Below, piece by piece: positions 36,397-45,121 of a stretch of 64,000 nt of DNA (positions within the stretch are counted from its first letter, which is position 1; every line of letters starts with the position of its first letter). Under the pieces are notes generated by a model. That model made no database searches, was not told the DNA's origin, and was given only the letters and a program-made list of their open reading frames with translations. The DNA is taken from assembly GCF_004745485.1 (NCBI RefSeq), contig NZ_RHFG01000003.1, positions 1-64,000 on the forward strand. Reading direction: 5' to 3'. The position numbers were made by a program, and so were the translations under genes. Source of the DNA: Brevibacterium sp. S22 (GTDB lineage Bacteria > Actinomycetota > Actinomycetes > Actinomycetales > Brevibacteriaceae).

Positions 36397-37185
36397 CTAT
36401 TCCCCGGTCTCGGACGGAGACGACCCGACCGCCTCGGCGCAGGCCCTCGTCAGGACCGCCTCGGCGATGGTCTTCGCATCGAAATCGAGGGTCGCCACGT
36501 GGCGGGACCGACGCAGAGCGACGATATGCGGCGGACGCGGAAGATCTGACCGCAGGGTACGCAACGTTCGCGGGCCGACGATGTTGTCCTCACCGGAGAT
36601 CATGGCGGTGACGGGGCAGTCGATCTTCCACAGATCCTCCCGCAGGATCTTCAGAGCACTGTGGAACGAGGCCAGCGGAGCCACCGGCGTCCGTTCGTAG
36701 GCGTACTCGCTGCGATCCGGGTGCGCGATATCGCCGCCGATGGACGGAATCGTGCGCACGACGTGCCGGAGCACCGGCAGCAGGGGCGCGAAGGGCGAGT
36801 CGACGTAGAGGGCCGGATTGACGACGACGACCTCGTCCGGGGCACTCTCGGCGGCTGCCAGAGCCAGCGCCAATGAACCGCCCATCGACAGACCGGCGAC
36901 GATGACCCGATCATGGTCGACCTGCAGCCGGCCGAGCTCCGCGCGCGCAGCACCGAGCCATTCAGACCACCCCGTGGCGTCCATGTCCTGCCACGAAGTG
37001 CCGTGTCCGGGCAGCTGAGGGACGCTGACGTCGATGCCTTCGGAGGCGAGCGCCCTGGCGATCGGCACCCACACGACAGGTGAACCGGTCAGTCCGTGCA
37101 GGAAGAGGATCGCGACGGATGAGCCGGCACCGAGGTCACGGTAAGCCGCCGTCGGGTCCGGCCTGAGTGTGAAATCGATCTCCAT
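36397..37185 (-). CDS. Alpha/beta hydrolase (carboxylesterase type)
   Basis: A 262-residue serine hydrolase. HGLTGSP carries the oxyanion-hole His-Gly, GLSMGGSLA the nucleophile Ser (near residue 97), SGEDNIVGP the acid, and RSRHVATLD the catalytic His. This resembles thermostable carboxylesterase Est30 and monoacylglycerol-type lipases. No signal peptide. Divergent from the PlsC-type acyltransferase, so a lipid-related role is possible but unproven. Confidence 0.88.
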   Translation of the reverse strand: MEIDFTLRPDPTAAYRDLGAGSSVAILFLHGLTGSPVVWVPIARALASEGIDVSVPQLPGHGTSWQDMDATGWSEWLGAARAELGRLQVDHDRVIVAGLSMGGSLALALAAAESAPDEVVVVNPALYVDSPFAPLLPVLRHVVRTIPSIGGDIAHPDRSEYAYERTPVAPLASFHSALKILREDLWKIDCPVTAMISGEDNIVGPRTLRTLRSDLPRPPHIVALRRSRHVATLDFDAKTIAEAVLTRACAEAVGSSPSETGE

Positions 37186-37290
37186 GACTCCAGCATGGCA
37201 CGGATGTGATGTCCCCGACTTGGCTGTTCACGGTTCGTGTCGATATATGATTGCCGAGGACGACAAAGAGTCGTAGTTGGAAGGGTGCGC

Positions 37291-38112
37291 GTGTTCTACT
37301 GGTTTCTCAAGCGAGTCCTCGCCGGACCCATCCTGCGGATCCTCTTCCGTCCCTGGGTGCGGGGCGTGGACAATCTGCCGACCGAGGGCCCGGCGATCAT
37401 CGCGGGAAACCACAATCACTTCATGGACTCGATCTTCGTCCCGCTGCTCGCTCCGCGTCCCGTCGTCTATCTGGCGAAGAAGGACTATTTCACCGGCCGC
37501 GGGATCAAGGGCGCGGTGACGCGCTGGTTCTTCAAGCTCAACAATCAGCTGCCCATGGACCGCGGCGGCGGCTCGGGATCGCAGGCTTCGCTCGAATCAG
37601 GCCTGAAGGTTCTGCGGGAGGGCAATTCTCTGGGCATCTATCCCGAAGGCACCCGGTCGCCCGACGGAAAGCTCTATCGCGGGCGCACCGGCATCGCACG
37701 ACTCGTCCTCGAGTCCGGCGCTCCCGTGGTTCCCGTTGCGATCATCGGCACGGACAAGCTCCAGCCTGCCGGTCGCCTCGTCCCCAAACTCCGGCGTGTC
37801 GGAGTCGTCTTCGGTGCACCCATGGACTTCTCGAAGTATTCAGGCCTGCCGGTCGACCGCTTCATGCTGCGTTCGGTCACCGACGAGATCATGTACGAGA
37901 TCATGCGGCTGTCCGGTCAGGAATACGTCGACACCTATGCGTCGACGGTGAAGACCAAGCTGCTGACGAGCGCGAAACCGAAGAAGACGGAAGCAGATCA
38001 GGACGTTTCCACAGGCAGAGAATCAGCCAAGAGCAGAGATGCTGCGAAAGCGCAGGACTCAGGTCGAGAAGAGCCGGAATCAGGCGGCGAAAGGCCCTCG
38101 ACCTCAGCGTGA
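37291..38112 (+). CDS. 1-acyl-sn-glycerol-3-phosphate acyltransferase family protein
   Basis: PlsC-type acyltransferase, 273 residues. Catalytic HNHFMD (His-x4-Asp), LPMDRGG, the glycerophosphate motif YPEGTRSPDG and VPVAIIGT are in the expected order. A hydrophobic N-terminus anchors it to the membrane. The C-terminal 60 residues are a charged Lys/Glu/Ser tail outside the domain. The GTG at 37291 has GGAAGG 7 nt upstream; a GTG two codons earlier is too close to it. Corresponds in position to Rv2182c. Confidence 0.9.
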   Translation: MFYWFLKRVLAGPILRILFRPWVRGVDNLPTEGPAIIAGNHNHFMDSIFVPLLAPRPVVYLAKKDYFTGRGIKGAVTRWFFKLNNQLPMDRGGGSGSQASLESGLKVLREGNSLGIYPEGTRSPDGKLYRGRTGIARLVLESGAPVVPVAIIGTDKLQPAGRLVPKLRRVGVVFGAPMDFSKYSGLPVDRFMLRSVTDEIMYEIMRLSGQEYVDTYASTVKTKLLTSAKPKKTEADQDVSTGRESAKSRDAAKAQDSGREEPESGGERPSTSA

Positions 38113-38354
38113 GGAGCCTGACTCACTTCGCTCCGAGTCGCCTGAACGACATCCATGTGACATGTTCGAATACTGCGGTAACGGCGACACGCTGAAATTG
38201 TTACCTCGAGGTGTTTGTCCTGGCCGGGACGGCAGAATAACTTGGAGTTGTTGAATCCCACTGTAGGTTCGCTGGGAAGAGGGCTAGAATGACTATGTTC
38301 TCGGTCCTTCCAAGCGGCCTTCGCTTCCCCCAGGGACTTTAAGGAGGAGTCGGT

Positions 38355-38936
38355 GTGAACCGCTCAAGTCATGAAAGCGTCGACATGACGCCGATGCCGT
38401 CAGCAGCCCAAGGGCTGCTGTTCGATGATGATCTGCCCGTGCTCGATGAAGAGGCCGGCTACCGCGGTCCCACCGTCTGCAAGGTCGTCGGCATCAGCTA
38501 CCGCCGACTCGACTACTGGGCGCGCACCGATCTGGTGACCCCGTCGATCCGCAATGCGACCGGTTCCGGCAGCCAGCGGCTCTACAGCTTCCGTGACATC
38601 CTCGTCCTCAAGATCGTCAAGCGACTTCTCGACACCGGCGTCGGACTGCAGTCGATCCGCACAGCGGTTGAGCACCTGCGTTCCCGCGGCGTCGAGGACC
38701 TCTCACAGATCACTCTCATGTCCGATGGCGCCAGCGTCTTCGAATGCACCTCACCTGACGAGGTCGTCGACCTGCTCCAGGGCGGTCAGGGCGTCTTCGG
38801 CATCGCGGTCGGCCGAGTCTGGAACGAAGTCGAAGGCACGCTCTCCGAGTTCCCGAGCGAGCGGATCCCCGAAGACGACGCAGCCATCGAAGCCATGGAC
38901 GAGCTCGCTGCACGCCGCGCACGCAGATCCGGCTGA
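38355..38936 (+). CDS. MerR-family transcriptional regulator, Rv1830-like
   Basis: A 193-residue regulator. The winged-helix part (about 36-110) reads VVGISYRRLDYWARTDLVTP and LYSFRDILVLKIVKRLLDTG. Then follow QSIRTAVEHLRSRG, a dimerisation helix, and ECTSPDEVVDLLQGGQGVFGIAVG. This tracks M. tuberculosis Rv1830, a regulator linked to growth and division control. GTG at 38355 follows AAGGAGGAG. A TAGAAT hexamer at 38285-38290 is a plausible -10. In mycobacteria this gene is beside garA and Rv1828-29; here it is separated from them. Confidence 0.88.
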   Translation: MNRSSHESVDMTPMPSAAQGLLFDDDLPVLDEEAGYRGPTVCKVVGISYRRLDYWARTDLVTPSIRNATGSGSQRLYSFRDILVLKIVKRLLDTGVGLQSIRTAVEHLRSRGVEDLSQITLMSDGASVFECTSPDEVVDLLQGGQGVFGIAVGRVWNEVEGTLSEFPSERIPEDDAAIEAMDELAARRARRSG

Positions 38937-39077
38937 CAGCCGACAGCAATACCTCTCCAGCGCCGAGGCGGTCCGTCCACGAGACGGGCCGCTTTCGCCA
39001 TTCATCGGCGAATGACCGAATCGGCGAGCCGACTTTCCGCGTACATTCCTTTCGAACCCCGGCCGCTGAATACGAAG

Positions 39078-39108
39078 CTGCCGCCCGAACATGATGTCAG
39101 GGCGGCAG
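39078..39108 (-). terminator. Hairpin downstream of the ParA-like gene
   Basis: A 9-bp stem CTGCCGCCC/GGGCGGCAG with a 13-nt loop, 25 bp beyond the stop at 39133 on the minus strand. Confidence 0.55.
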
Positions 39109-39132
39109 TCGCATCACTGTGCGGGGGAGAGG

Positions 39133-39975
39133 TTACTTCTTCTCCGACCCAGCCTGGTTGGACTTCGCATCCGCACCGCGACGGCCGCGGATGTTCTCCG
39201 AGCGCAGTGCCCGTTCGAGGAGGGCGTCGAACGAACCGGCGACCTCCTCGGCGGGTTTGCCGGGCCAAGAGTGGATGGGGCGCGCGGATCCCTGAGCCTG
39301 CTGCATGACAGCTCGTTCGGCCAGAGGCGGGTTGAGCACGAGAGGACCGAACATCTCTCGCATCTCTTGGATGCGATAGTCATGTTCGGTCGAACCGGCA
39401 CGCACCCTGTTGACGACCAACCCGAGTGGCTGCAGATCGGACGCACCACGCTGTCGCAGCTCGTCCGTCGCACGCAGGGCACGATCGGCAGCGGCGACGG
39501 AGAACAGGCTGGGCTCGGTCACGACCGCGACCCGGCTGCTCGCCGTCCACGCCGTGCGGGTGAGGCCGTTGAGGCTGGGAGGGCAGTCGATGAGGACCAG
39601 CCGGTAGCCTTTGGCGATCCGGGTCAGGGCGTCTTCGAGTCGGCGCAGATACCGTTCGGACAGCGAAGGCCGATCGAACTCCGCGGCCCGCGGCGAACCG
39701 GAGATCACATCGAGATGGCCGAGCCTGTCGCCGACCCACCCGGAGGGGATGATCGCCTCGGACAGGATCTTCTGGGACTTAGGAGCAGCGAGCACATCGG
39801 CGATGTCGACGCGCGTCGAGGTCGGCACATCGAGGCCGGTCGACGAGTCCGCCTGCGGATCCATATCGACGACCAGAGTGGGAATCCCTCTGTTATAGGC
39901 CGCCGAGGCCAGACCGAGCGTCACGGAGGTCTTACCGACTCCGCCTTTGAGGCTGCTGATACTTAGGACAAGCAC
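39133..39975 (-). CDS. ParA-family ATPase, orphan
   Basis: A 280-residue deviant Walker ATPase. Motifs: KGGVGKTSVTLGLA (residues about 10-23), VVDMDPQADSSTG (Walker A'-partner Asp) and LVLIDCPPSLNGLT (Walker B). Residues 245-280 are a basic tail. Such proteins bind DNA non-specifically and position chromosomes, plasmids or protein complexes. No parB-like gene is adjacent, so this is not the chromosomal parAB pair. The start is GTG at 39975 with AGGAGG abutting it, an unusually tight spacing. The 12-bp palindrome at 39981-39992 sits directly upstream. Confidence 0.88.
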   Translation of the reverse strand: MLVLSISSLKGGVGKTSVTLGLASAAYNRGIPTLVVDMDPQADSSTGLDVPTSTRVDIADVLAAPKSQKILSEAIIPSGWVGDRLGHLDVISGSPRAAEFDRPSLSERYLRRLEDALTRIAKGYRLVLIDCPPSLNGLTRTAWTASSRVAVVTEPSLFSVAAADRALRATDELRQRGASDLQPLGLVVNRVRAGSTEHDYRIQEMREMFGPLVLNPPLAERAVMQQAQGSARPIHSWPGKPAEEVAGSFDALLERALRSENIRGRRGADAKSNQAGSEKK

Positions 39976-39980
39976 CCTCC

Positions 39981-39992
39981 TACGTTAACGTA
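39981..39992. promoter_or_regulatory. 12-bp palindrome upstream of the ParA-like gene
   Basis: TACGTTAACGTA is fully self-complementary, 5 bp before the ParA start and 160 bp before pyc. A possible operator for one or both divergent genes. Confidence 0.4.
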
Positions 39993-40152
39993 TCGGCGGC
40001 TGCTGAGCCGTGCCGACCACGCCGAGACTCACGTCTCAGTCCAAAGTCGACCCCCCGGTCGCAGAGGTGTTCCAGGTCACTGAGTAGAGTATGTTCCCGA
40101 CAGCTTGTCGATCAGTCGCCCAGTGCGGCCGTTACAGAAGTGAGAGACACCT

Positions 40153-43100
40153 ATGTTCTCTAAAGTTCTCGTGGCCAACCGCGGAGAGATCGCCGTTCGT
40201 GCGTTCCGTGCCGCCTATGAGCTCGGAGCCTCCACAGTCGCGGTCTTCCCTTATGAGGACCGCAATTCCGAACACCGTATGAAGGCCGATGAAGCCTATA
40301 TGATCGGTGAGGAGGGCCATCCCGTCCGCGCCTACCTCAGCGTCGAAGAGATGCTGCGGGTGGCGAAGGAGAGCGGCGCCGACGCCATCTACCCCGGCTA
40401 CGGCTTCCTCTCAGAGAACCCCGATCTGGCTCGGGCCTGCGCCGAAGCAGGCATCACCTTCATCGGTCCCGAGGCCGACGTGCTCGAACTGGCCGGCAAC
40501 AAGGTCCAAGCACTGGCGGCCGCACGCAATGCGGGCATCCCGGTGCTCGACTCCACCCGCCCATCGGCCGATATCGCTCAGCTGCTCGCCGATGCCGAGT
40601 CGATGGAGTTCCCCCTCTTCGTCAAGGCTGTAGCCGGCGGCGGAGGACGTGGAATGCGCCGCGTGGCTCAGGCCTCCGACCTCGAAGACGCCCTCAAAGC
40701 CGCCATGCGCGAAGCCGAAGGCGCCTTCGGCGATCCCACCGTCTTCATAGAGCAGGCAGTGCAGCGTCCCCGTCATATCGAAGTTCAGGTGCTGGCCGAC
40801 AATGACTCGAACGCGATCCACCTGTTCGAACGCGACTGCTCGGTTCAGCGCCGTCACCAGAAGGTGGTCGAGATCGCTCCGGCACCGAACCTCGATCCCG
40901 AGATCGCAGACGCACTGCACACAGACGCTCTGAAATTCGCGAAGGCTCTTGGATACCAGAACGCCGGTACCGTGGAGTTCCTCCTCGAAACCGACGGCCC
41001 CCGCGCCGGCAAGCACGTGTTCATCGAGATGAACCCCCGAGTCCAGGTCGAGCACACCGTGACCGAGGAGATCACCGACGTCGACATCGTGGCCTCGCAG
41101 ATGCGCATCGCCGCCGGCGCGAGCCTCGACGAGATCGGCCTGCGCCAGGACGAGATGCGCATCAAGGGTGCGGCCCTCCAATGCCGCATCACCACTGAGG
41201 ATCCCGCGAACTCGTTCCGCCCCGATACCGGCACCATCACCGCCTACCGCTCAGCCGGAGGTGCAGGCGTGCGCCTCGATGGCGGAACCGTCCACGCCGG
41301 AGCCGCGGTCAGCCCCCACTTCGACTCGATGCTCGTGAAGCTCTCCTGCCGTGGCCGCGACTTCGCGCAGGCCGTCGGCCGTGCCAAGCGCGCTCTGGCG
41401 GAGTTCCGCATCCGCGGTGTGTCCTCGAACATCGGATTCCTGCGGGCCGTCCTCGACGACCCCGCATTCGTCGCCGGCGACCTGTCCACCTCCTTCATCG
41501 ACGAACGTCCGCAGCTCTTCGACGCCCGCGTGAGCGCCGACCGCGGCTCGAAGCTGCTCGACTACCTCGCCGATGTCACGGTCAACCGTCCCCACGGCGA
41601 ACCGGGCCTGCGCATCCGCCCCGGCGACAAGCTGCCGAACATCGATCTCTCCGAGAGCCCCGTCCCGGGCAGCCGCGACCGTCTCGCCGAGCTCGGACCC
41701 GAGGGTTTCGCCCGCGCCCTTCGCGAGCAGACGGCCCTCGCCGTCACCGATACGACATTCCGTGATGCTCACCAGTCGCTGTTGGCCACCCGCGTGCGCA
41801 CCCGCGACCTTCTGGCCGTGGCCGGCCACGTGTCGCGGATGACGCCCGAGCTGCTCAGCATCGAAGCCTGGGGCGGTGCCACCTATGATGTGGCACTGCG
41901 CTTCCTCGGAGAGGATCCCTGGGAGCGTCTCGAGGCTCTGCGCGCCACGGTGCCCAACATCAACCTGCAGATGCTCCTGCGTGGCCGCAACACGGTCGGC
42001 TACACCCCGTACCCGACCGAGGTCACCGACGCATTCGTCGACGAGGCGGCTCGCACAGGCATCGACATCTTCCGCATCTTCGATGCACTCAACGACGTCG
42101 AGCAGATGCGCCCGGCGATCGAAGCCGTGCGTGGAACGAACACCTCGCTGGCCGAGGTGGCCCTGTGCTACACCTCTGACATCCTCGATCCGAAGGAAGA
42201 GCTCTACACGCTGGACTACTATCTGCGCCTGGCCGAGCAGATCGTCGACGCCGGTGCCCATGTGCTCGCGATCAAGGACATGGCCGGTCTGCTGCGCCCT
42301 GCCGCCACAGCCAAGCTCGTGACGGCTCTGCGCGAGAACTTCGACCTCCCTGTCCACGTCCACACCCACGACACCGCGGGAGGACAGCTGGCCACCCTCT
42401 ATGCTGCGGCCGCGGCCGGTGCCGATGCCGTGGATGCCGCTTCGGCGGCCATGGCCGGAACCACCAGCCAGCCGAGCCTGTCGGCTCTCGTCGCCGCATT
42501 CGAGAACACCGACCGCGACACAGGCATCAGTCTCGATGCTGTCAGCGACCTCGAGCCCTACTGGGAATCGGTGCGCAAACTCTACGCACCCTTCGAATCC
42601 GGACTCGCCGGACCGACCGGTCGCGTCTACCGTCACGAGATCCCCGGCGGACAGCTGTCGAACCTGCGTCAGCAGGCTGTGGCACTCGGCCTGGGGGAGC
42701 GGTTCGAAGACATCGAGCACATGTATGCGGCCGCAGATTCGATCCTCGGCCATCTCGTCAAGGTCACACCGTCCTCGAAGGTCGTCGGTGATCTGGCGCT
42801 CCATCTCGTCGGCGCCGGAGTCGCACCTGAGGATTTCGCGGAGAACCCGGACAAGTTCGACATCCCGGATTCGGTGATCGGATTCCTCAACGGCGACCTC
42901 GGCGACCCTCCGGGCGGATGGCCCGAGCCGTTCCGCACGAAGGCCCTGGCCGGTCGCACCGCCAAGCCGCTCGTCGAGCATCTCGAACCTGCGGATGCGA
43001 CTGCCTTGGAGACACCGGGCCGAGACCGGAAGGACAAGCTCAACGAGCTGCTGTTCCCCGGACCGACGAAGGAGTTCCAGGCGATGCGCTCGAACTACGG

Positions 43101-43554
43101 TGACCTCTCCGTCGTCGAGACCTCCGAATACCTCTACGGTCTGACCGGCGGCGAAGAGCATGCCGTCGAGCTGTCGAAGGGCAAGAACCTGCTCATCGGC
43201 GTCCAGGCCATCGGCGGAACCGACGAACGCGGGATGCGCTCGGTCATGTTCACTCTCAATGGACAGCTGCGTCCGCTGCAGGTGCGTGACCGGTCCGTCG
43301 AAAGCGAGGTCAAGACGGCAGAGAAGGCCGACCCGAACAACAGCAGCCATGTGGGCAGCCCGTTCGCCGGCGTGGTGACCATGCAGGTCCACGAGGGAGA
43401 CGCGGTCGCCGTCGGCGACACCGTCGCCACGATCGAAGCTATGAAGATGGAAGCGACGATCACCACGCAGACGGCGGGAAGCATCTCCCGTGTGGCCATC
43501 GCCGATGTCCAACAGCTCGAAGGCGGAGACCTCGTTGTGGTGATCGATGCCTGA
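40153..43554 (+). CDS. pyc: Pyruvate carboxylase
   Basis: Biotin enzyme making oxaloacetate from pyruvate, bicarbonate and ATP (anaplerosis), 1133 residues, full length. Biotin carboxylase (about 1-455): KAVAGGGGRGMRR and EMNPRVQVEHTVTE. Carboxyltransferase (about 530-800): DTTFRDAHQSLLATRVRT, KDMAGLLRP and HTHDTAGG. A C-terminal biotin carrier has the biotinylated Lys1098 in EAMKME. A TAGAGT hexamer at 40085-40090 may be its -10. Overlaps def by 8 bp. Confidence 0.97.
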   Translation: MFSKVLVANRGEIAVRAFRAAYELGASTVAVFPYEDRNSEHRMKADEAYMIGEEGHPVRAYLSVEEMLRVAKESGADAIYPGYGFLSENPDLARACAEAGITFIGPEADVLELAGNKVQALAAARNAGIPVLDSTRPSADIAQLLADAESMEFPLFVKAVAGGGGRGMRRVAQASDLEDALKAAMREAEGAFGDPTVFIEQAVQRPRHIEVQVLADNDSNAIHLFERDCSVQRRHQKVVEIAPAPNLDPEIADALHTDALKFAKALGYQNAGTVEFLLETDGPRAGKHVFIEMNPRVQVEHTVTEEITDVDIVASQMRIAAGASLDEIGLRQDEMRIKGAALQCRITTEDPANSFRPDTGTITAYRSAGGAGVRLDGGTVHAGAAVSPHFDSMLVKLSCRGRDFAQAVGRAKRALAEFRIRGVSSNIGFLRAVLDDPAFVAGDLSTSFIDERPQLFDARVSADRGSKLLDYLADVTVNRPHGEPGLRIRPGDKLPNIDLSESPVPGSRDRLAELGPEGFARALREQTALAVTDTTFRDAHQSLLATRVRTRDLLAVAGHVSRMTPELLSIEAWGGATYDVALRFLGEDPWERLEALRATVPNINLQMLLRGRNTVGYTPYPTEVTDAFVDEAARTGIDIFRIFDALNDVEQMRPAIEAVRGTNTSLAEVALCYTSDILDPKEELYTLDYYLRLAEQIVDAGAHVLAIKDMAGLLRPAATAKLVTALRENFDLPVHVHTHDTAGGQLATLYAAAAAGADAVDAASAAMAGTTSQPSLSALVAAFENTDRDTGISLDAVSDLEPYWESVRKLYAPFESGLAGPTGRVYRHEIPGGQLSNLRQQAVALGLGERFEDIEHMYAAADSILGHLVKVTPSSKVVGDLALHLVGAGVAPEDFAENPDKFDIPDSVIGFLNGDLGDPPGGWPEPFRTKALAGRTAKPLVEHLEPADATALETPGRDRKDKLNELLFPGPTKEFQAMRSNYGDLSVVETSEYLYGLTGGEEHAVELSKGKNLLIGVQAIGGTDERGMRSVMFTLNGQLRPLQVRDRSVESEVKTAEKADPNNSSHVGSPFAGVVTMQVHEGDAVAVGDTVATIEAMKMEATITTQTAGSISRVAIADVQQLEGGDLVVVIDA

Positions 43555-44053
43555 ACGCGAGATCCGCCTGTGGGGCGACCCCGTGCTCCGCAGCAAGTGT
43601 GAACCGGTGACCGTCTTCGACGACAGTGTGGAAGCCATGGCCGCCGACCTCGTCGACACCGCACGGCCCGAGGGCCGTGCGGCGGTTGCCGCCCCACAGA
43701 TCGGGGTCGGCCTGCGCGCCTTCGGCTACGACCTCGACGGTCGCACCGGCTATGTCATCAACCCGGAGATCGTCGAACTCGGCGGGCAGCTGCGCGATAT
43801 CGAAGAAGGCTGCCTCTCCGTCCCCGGACTGTTCTTTCCCACTCCGCGCTACGAGTTCGCTCGGGTGCGCGGGGTGGATGCGAAGAATCAGCCGATCGAG
43901 GTCGAAGGCACGGAGGTCTTCGCTCAGATGCTCCAACACGAGGTGGGCCATCTCGACGGGCAGGTCTACATCCAGACCCTGCCCGGTGAGCGCCGGCGAG
44001 AAGCTATGAAGGCGATCCGTTCGGCCGACTGGTTCCTCGCTCGGATGTCCTGA
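43547..44053 (+). CDS. def: Peptide deformylase
   Basis: Removes the N-formyl group from nascent proteins. The 168 residues have the three motifs in slightly divergent form: AVAAPQIGV (usually GLAAPQ), EEGCLSVPG with the metal Cys, and QHEVGHLDG with the metal His pair and catalytic Glu. Starts inside the pyc stop region (8-bp overlap), implying coupling. Most actinobacteria have two or more deformylases, so this need not be the only one. Confidence 0.92.
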   Translation: MPEREIRLWGDPVLRSKCEPVTVFDDSVEAMAADLVDTARPEGRAAVAAPQIGVGLRAFGYDLDGRTGYVINPEIVELGGQLRDIEEGCLSVPGLFFPTPRYEFARVRGVDAKNQPIEVEGTEVFAQMLQHEVGHLDGQVYIQTLPGERRREAMKAIRSADWFLARMS

Positions 44054-44103
44054 GCAGACCGATTCGCGCACCATCCATCAATCCGACTGAGAAGGAGAAG
44101 TTT

Positions 44104-44958
44104 ATGAGCATTCAGCGCACAGCCGTCATCGGCAGCGGACTCATGGGAGCCGGAATCGCCGAGGTGCTGGCGAAGTCCGGGCTCGACGTCATCGTCCGTG
44201 AGATCAACGAGGAGGCGTCCGCCGCCGGTCGTGCCCGCATCGAGAAGTCCCTGACTCGCGCAGTGGATAAGGGCAAGCTCGATGCCGCAGCCCGCGACGA
44301 GGCACTGGGCCGACTGCGGTTCACCACTGATATCAACGACCTGGCCGACCGCCAGCTCGTCATCGAAGCAGCGAGTGAGAACGAGGATATCAAGAAGTCG
44401 ATCTTCGCTGAACTCGACAAGGTCGTGACCGACCCGGAGGCGATCCTCGCCTCGAACACCTCGTCGATGCCGATCATTCGCTTCGCGCAGTCGACCTCGC
44501 GTCCCGAACGCGTGCTCGGAGTCCACTTCTTCAATCCGGCACCCGTGCAGCCGCTGGTGGAGATCGTCTCCTCGGTCGTCACCGCCGAGGATGTCCGTGA
44601 CACTGTCACGGGATTCGTGACGGAAGTGCTCGGTAAGAACCCGATCCAGGCAGAAGACCGTCCCGGCTTCATCGTCAATGCACTGCTGATCCCGTACCTG
44701 ATCGGCGCCATCCGGATGCTCGAGTCCGGGTTCGCGACGAAGGAAGACATCGATGCAGGAATGGTCGGCGGCTGTGCCCACCCGATGGGCCCGATCAAGC
44801 TCGCCGACCTCGTCGGACTCGACACCTGCCTCTACGCTGCGCAGAGCATCTATGAGGAGACCGGCGATTCGGCCGCGAAGCCGCCGATCCTGCTCTCACG
44901 TATGGTCGATGCCGGAATGCTCGGTGTGAAGTCAGGGCGCGGCTTCTACGAATACTGA
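44104..44958 (+). CDS. 3-hydroxyacyl-CoA (3-hydroxybutyryl-CoA) dehydrogenase
   Basis: NAD(P)-dependent oxidation of 3-hydroxyacyl-CoA, 284 residues, the stand-alone Hbd/FadB2 form. VIGSGLMGAGIAEVLAKSG is the dinucleotide fold. VIEAASENEDIKK follows, then SNTSSMPI, HFFNPAPVQPLVEIV with the catalytic His, and the C-terminal GGCAHPMGPIKLADLVGLD. GAGAAGGAGAAG lies 5-14 nt before ATG 44104. Same strand as def, 50 bp apart, and ended by a strong hairpin. Confidence 0.92.
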   Translation: MSIQRTAVIGSGLMGAGIAEVLAKSGLDVIVREINEEASAAGRARIEKSLTRAVDKGKLDAAARDEALGRLRFTTDINDLADRQLVIEAASENEDIKKSIFAELDKVVTDPEAILASNTSSMPIIRFAQSTSRPERVLGVHFFNPAPVQPLVEIVSSVVTAEDVRDTVTGFVTEVLGKNPIQAEDRPGFIVNALLIPYLIGAIRMLESGFATKEDIDAGMVGGCAHPMGPIKLADLVGLDTCLYAAQSIYEETGDSAAKPPILLSRMVDAGMLGVKSGRGFYEY

Positions 44959-44992
44959 GCCGAACCCCAGCCGCAGCCGAGAAACGCCAGCG

Positions 44993-45040
44993 GCAGACAG
45001 GTCCGCCCCGAACCATTCGGTTCGGGGCGGACCTGTCTGC
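44993..45040. terminator. 22-bp perfect-stem hairpin after the dehydrogenase
   Basis: Arms 44993-45014 and 45019-45040 are perfectly complementary (GCAGACAGGTCCGCCCCGAA...), loop ATTC. Lies between convergent genes, 35 bp after one stop and 82 bp beyond the other. Confidence 0.9.
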
Positions 45041-45121
45041 TCCTGCGGTCAGACGTATGTCTCACTGTCCGGCTCCGCTTGGCACTGAGGTTCTGCGCGG
45101 GAATCAGACTCGGCTTGGAGT

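Noticed and set aside
41251..43659. About 800-codon frame antisense to pyc
   Set aside because: Shadow of pyruvate carboxylase codon bias; no recognisable motif, and it crosses the pyc-def junction.
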